Source of the DNA: Nanobdellota archaeon
GTDB lineage: Archaea; Nanobdellota; Nanobdellia; Pacearchaeales; GW2011-AR1
DNA length: 51,752 nt
Direction: 5' to 3'
Assembly: GCA_018815925.1 (NCBI GenBank)
Contig: JAHIWS010000011.1
Span: 1 to 51,752 of the forward strand
In this document: positions 48,946 to 51,752 of the stretch, piece after piece
Numbering within the stretch: position 1 is the stretch's first letter
Layout of the letters: every line of letters begins with the position of its first letter
Made by a program: the position numbers and the translations under genes
The notes under the pieces: model-generated
Told to the model about the DNA's origin: nothing
Seen by the model: only the letters and a program-made list of their open reading frames with translations
Database searches by the model: none

Positions 48946-49875
48946 TTAATATGCTATTATCCAACCTCCTGATGAGTTTGTAGAGTAAGTTTGTGATGAA
49001 ACATAGGGTACATTTGGAATACACCAAAATATTTTTTCTTGACCTGTTCCAGAACCTATTGATAAATTACCTCTATTTGCAAATGTATTATTTACTGTCA
49101 CTGCAGTGTTGTTTATTAAATAACTTGCAGTTACACCTGTTATATCACATTCATTTGTTGAACCTGCTGTGAAATTTGAAACATTGATTGATTCTGTTGT
49201 AATTGTTTCCCCATATATGTTTATCCCTGTTACATTTATTGTGCTATTGTAATTTCCTGTGTTGTTAACAAATGTTTCATTACTTGCTTTTGCATTTGTT
49301 CCTCCTGGATTTACTGTTACCCATGTTATTAATAATGGGTTTATTGTGAGTGCTTTTAAGATACCTAATGATAAATTTGTTTCCGATATATTGTGAGTAC
49401 GAACTTTAGTTCCTAAGTCTTCTCCGCTTGCACTTACATTCCATACACCTTGTATGTCCCAATACCACATAGAAATAACACAAGAATAGTTTGCTCTTTG
49501 TGCGTCTAGGTCTCCAAGATGAACACATGAAGTGTTGCTTCTAGTTATTCCATCTGCTGTATTAGATATATTTGCTTGAACACTTGAGTCATTTATATCA
49601 TTAACACCATCTGTGTCATTTAAAACAACATTAATAGTAATATCTTTACCTTGACCTTCTATCAAAGTTATGTCTGGATACCCTACAACACGAATACTTT
49701 CTATTATTACATCATTTGTCCCTGAAATAGTAACTGAAACATTTGTTGGAAGATTGGTTGCTTGACCTGTTATTGTTTTTTTAAACCAATCAATAAAACC
49801 TGCAGAGGTTAAAGGGATTATTATCATTAAAATTATTCCAATTAGGATAAATATCTTTTCCCCTTTTTTTTTCAT
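48946..49875 (-). CDS. Surface protein, 309 aa, ending in the same beta domain as its upstream neighbour
   Basis: N-terminal anchor (KIFILIGIILMIIIPLTSAG), then ITGQATNLPTNVSV, then Ig-like repeats with MWYWDIQGVWNVSASGEDLG and FVNNTGNYNST. The final residues, SQTYSTNSSGGWIIAY, correspond to SGTYNTTTTGSWAIRI in the gene at 49916, so the two are paralogues. It is Asn-Xaa-Ser/Thr-rich and lacks a C-terminal membrane helix. Function unknown. Confidence 0.75.
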   Translation of the reverse strand: MKKKGEKIFILIGIILMIIIPLTSAGFIDWFKKTITGQATNLPTNVSVTISGTNDVIIESIRVVGYPDITLIEGQGKDITINVVLNDTDGVNDINDSSVQANISNTADGITRSNTSCVHLGDLDAQRANYSCVISMWYWDIQGVWNVSASGEDLGTKVRTHNISETNLSLGILKALTINPLLITWVTVNPGGTNAKASNETFVNNTGNYNSTINVTGINIYGETITTESINVSNFTAGSTNECDITGVTASYLINNTAVTVNNTFANRGNLSIGSGTGQEKIFWCIPNVPYVSSQTYSTNSSGGWIIAY

Positions 49876-49915
49876 GTTAATAATAGTTATATCTTCTTTT
49901 TAAATATTATTATTA

Positions 49916-51752
49916 TTATTTTGACTTTTCTTTTGCTTTTGAGTAAATTGTCCAAATGTTTCTTTGATTTCTATTTAATAATTTTGCTATTTCAACATAT
50001 TTAAATTGTTTTTGTTTCAAGTATAACACCAGTGCTTCTAATATTGTTAATTTTTTGTTTTGGAATATTTGCATTGGCATTTTAATCACTTTTTGTTTTA
50101 TTTTGAATTCTAATTTATATTTTTCTAGTGATTTATTATATGCTGTCCAAATAGTTCTTTCATTTTTATTTAATCTTTCTGAAATTTCTTTGTAAGACAT
50201 CCCTAGGTTTTCTTTCATATATTTACTGATTGTTTCTAGTGCTCCAAGTTTTGTTGAGAATATGTTTAGAGGGATTCTTATTTCTTTTCTGACTTCAATA
50301 GTTTCGAATATTTCTTTGTTAGTTAGTCTGTATTTGTTTTTGATTTCTTTTATTAGGAGGTTGATTATTGTTGCTTTATCTTTTGAATAATCTTTTTCTA
50401 ATTCACTTGCTAAAATATTTAGTGCTTTGAGAAGTTTGTTGTTCTTTAATTTCTTTTTTCTTCTGAAGCTTATTGCTACTAGGAGTATTCTAATTGCCCA
50501 ACTTCCTGTCGTAGTTGTGTTATAGGTTCCGCTGGGAATTGTTGATGGTACTTTTGTTAAACAAAAATAAATTTGTTCTTGTGCTGATTCCCCTAGGGAA
50601 AAATTTCCTGCTTCTAAAATAACTGTTGTCATTGTAACATTTGTCGCATTTTGAAGAGTAAATCCATTACATTCTGCTGGAGGGGTCCCTCCTGTGTCAG
50701 TATCTACTGTGAAATTACCCACACCTAAAAAATAGCTTCCTGAATAGAGGTCAATTCCTTCAACATTAATTTTTGCTGTTGTGTTATAATTACCTGTATT
50801 ATTAATTGTAATAGGGTTGTCAGCAGTTTGATTTGTTGCACCTATTGCAACTGCAAAATTTATTTCTGTTGGGGAAAAAATAAAAGATTTTAATTGATTG
50901 TAGGTAAAACTTGTAGAAGTATTTGTGGTTGCTTCTTGATTATTATCTTCTGCATAAATACTTATATTCCAGTCTCCGTTTTCATCCCAATACCACATAG
51001 AAATTGTACATGAAAAATTTTGAGAAGTAGTTGTAGTTTCTCCCGATATATTAATACAACTTGAATTTATTCTTGTTGTTTCTCCTGGTCTTGAAAAATT
51101 AGCTTGAATACTTGTATCATTTATATCTCCAAATCCGTTAGCATCATCAACAGTTATTGTAAATTCTATTTCACTAAATGTTCCTTCAACAGGATTTTGA
51201 GCAGATATTGTTTCTATATAGGGTATTGTTGGAGCTGTGTTTACTTCTTCTCCTCCAGTGATAGTCACATTCCAAGTAGAAGTTATATTACCTATTGACA
51301 TATTAGAAGTCATATTTGCATATGCAAAAAAAGTATGATTTGTATTTGCAGTTCCTGTTGCATTTACCCAAAAGACAAGAAGCTGACCTTCATCTTTATC
51401 TAAACTAATATTCCAGGGGTTATTAGATGTATTTGTGTAAAATGGTGTTGTTCCTGTAACTATACTGATTAATCCTGATTTTGTTGATGAGGCATTTTCT
51501 TCACTTCCAAATAAAACATAAGTTGCTTGGTTAGCTACTACTTGGTAGGATTGGCTTATCCATTCCGTACTTTTCACACTACTTGAAATTCTTACTTCAT
51601 CCATTATACCATCTATAGGACCATTTTCTGTTCCTATTTGGAAGTTATTATCTCCTACTGGTCCTAAATTAGAATTTTCAGAATCTCGACAACCTGCCAT
51701 TTCTGATCCGTTTCTATAAAAATAAACATTGGTATGGTCATAAACCCAAACT
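49916..51752 (-). CDS. LamG/Ig-like surface protein fused to a tandem HTH region (5' end outside window)
   Basis: The frame is open to the right edge (VWVYDHTNVYFYRNGSEMAG before the first Met), so the start is outside. The first visible part is the end of a LamG domain (GPIDGIMDEVRISSSVKSTE), followed by Asn-rich Ig-like repeats resembling those at 48946. After SWAIRILLVAISFRRKKK the composition changes to a cytoplasmic type: two similar HTH segments, GMSYKEISERLNKNERTIWT and KYVEIAKLLNRNQRNIWTIY. A surface domain joined to DNA-binding-like repeats, with only a short hydrophobic stretch between, is unexpected. It may be a membrane-bound sensor-regulator or a fusion of two genes by loss of a stop. 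Confidence 0.7.
   Translation of the reverse strand, partial: VWVYDHTNVYFYRNGSEMAGCRDSENSNLGPVGDNNFQIGTENGPIDGIMDEVRISSSVKSTEWISQSYQVVANQATYVLFGSEENASSTKSGLISIVTGTTPFYTNTSNNPWNISLDKDEGQLLVFWVNATGTANTNHTFFAYANMTSNMSIGNITSTWNVTITGGEEVNTAPTIPYIETISAQNPVEGTFSEIEFTITVDDANGFGDINDTSIQANFSRPGETTRINSSCINISGETTTTSQNFSCTISMWYWDENGDWNISIYAEDNNQEATTNTSTSFTYNQLKSFIFSPTEINFAVAIGATNQTADNPITINNTGNYNTTAKINVEGIDLYSGSYFLGVGNFTVDTDTGGTPPAECNGFTLQNATNVTMTTVILEAGNFSLGESAQEQIYFCLTKVPSTIPSGTYNTTTTGSWAIRILLVAISFRRKKKLKNNKLLKALNILASELEKDYSKDKATIINLLIKEIKNKYRLTNKEIFETIEVRKEIRIPLNIFSTKLGALETISKYMKENLGMSYKEISERLNKNERTIWTAYNKSLEKYKLEFKIKQKVIKMPMQIFQNKKLTILEALVLYLKQKQFKYVEIAKLLNRNQRNIWTIYSKAKEKSK

Noticed and set aside
1-51752. 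CRISPR arrays, rRNA genes, SRP or RNase P RNA
   Set aside because: No regularly spaced repeats and no recognisable conserved RNA cores were seen on either strand.

Overview
The window is an AT-rich stretch from an archaeon, most likely a DPANN lineage of the Pacearchaeota/Woesearchaeota kind. The basis is the set of archaeal information-processing genes (RadA, RPA, GINS, TFB, aIF2-alpha, Nop10, ribosomal proteins S8e, S3Ae, L44e and S15, SRP54, FtsY, Bud32, LSm, endonuclease Q, archaeal-type phosphoglycerate mutase), intron-containing tRNAs, many short leaderless-looking genes, and numerous Asn-Xaa-Ser/Thr-rich surface proteins with one N-terminal and one C-terminal membrane segment. The lineage is inferred from gene content only.

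Layout. 1-1055: end of a DDE transposase gene that runs in from the left. 1122-6772: DNA replication/recombination and core metabolism (RPA, DUF457-type membrane protein, RadA, small unknowns including a frame-disrupted one, MetK, NDK). 6876-13098: an extracellular block with an Ig-like surface protein, a MopE-like Cys-rich repeat protein and two anchored metallopeptidases of different families. 13178-19489: endonuclease Q, Nop10, a Nudix-fold protein, aIF2-alpha, a nucleotidase, a DHH nuclease, S15 and a ParA/MinD ATPase. 19486-21216: a putative 1.7-kb insertion bounded by a repeat of the tRNA-Gln 3' end, carrying a secreted protein and a full bacterial-type sigma-70 factor. 21206-31436: Bud32, SRP54, FtsY, phosphoglycerate mutase, GINS, L44e-S3Ae, small membrane proteins and three intron-containing tRNAs (Gln, Thr, probable Val).

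31472-40309: a putative operon with an inverted-repeat operator, a ribbon-helix-helix regulator, a pilin-like membrane protein, and a giant exported protein with a lytic-transglycosylase-like domain whose reading frame is broken by one in-frame TAA. 40311-45449: tRNA-Leu, TFB, S8e, LSm, a MazF-type toxin-antitoxin pair, a phosphatase-fold protein without its nucleophilic Cys, RNase Z and tRNA-Arg. 45438-45792: a second, very small insertion bracketed by an exact 23-nt repeat of the tRNA-Arg 3' end. 45831-51752: an unknown gene and four surface proteins on the minus strand; the last runs off the right edge and joins a LamG/Ig-like ectodomain to a C-terminal tandem helix-turn-helix region.

How it fits together. 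Most genes are housekeeping, and several groupings are normal for archaea (L44e with S3Ae; Nop10 close to aIF2-alpha). The unusual content is in three places: the sigma-factor element at tRNA-Gln, the miniature element at tRNA-Arg, and the envelope systems, above all the split giant transglycosylase-like protein with its own small regulator and the surface-protein/HTH fusion at the right edge. All five tRNA genes appear to carry introns. No CRISPR array or rRNA gene was seen.
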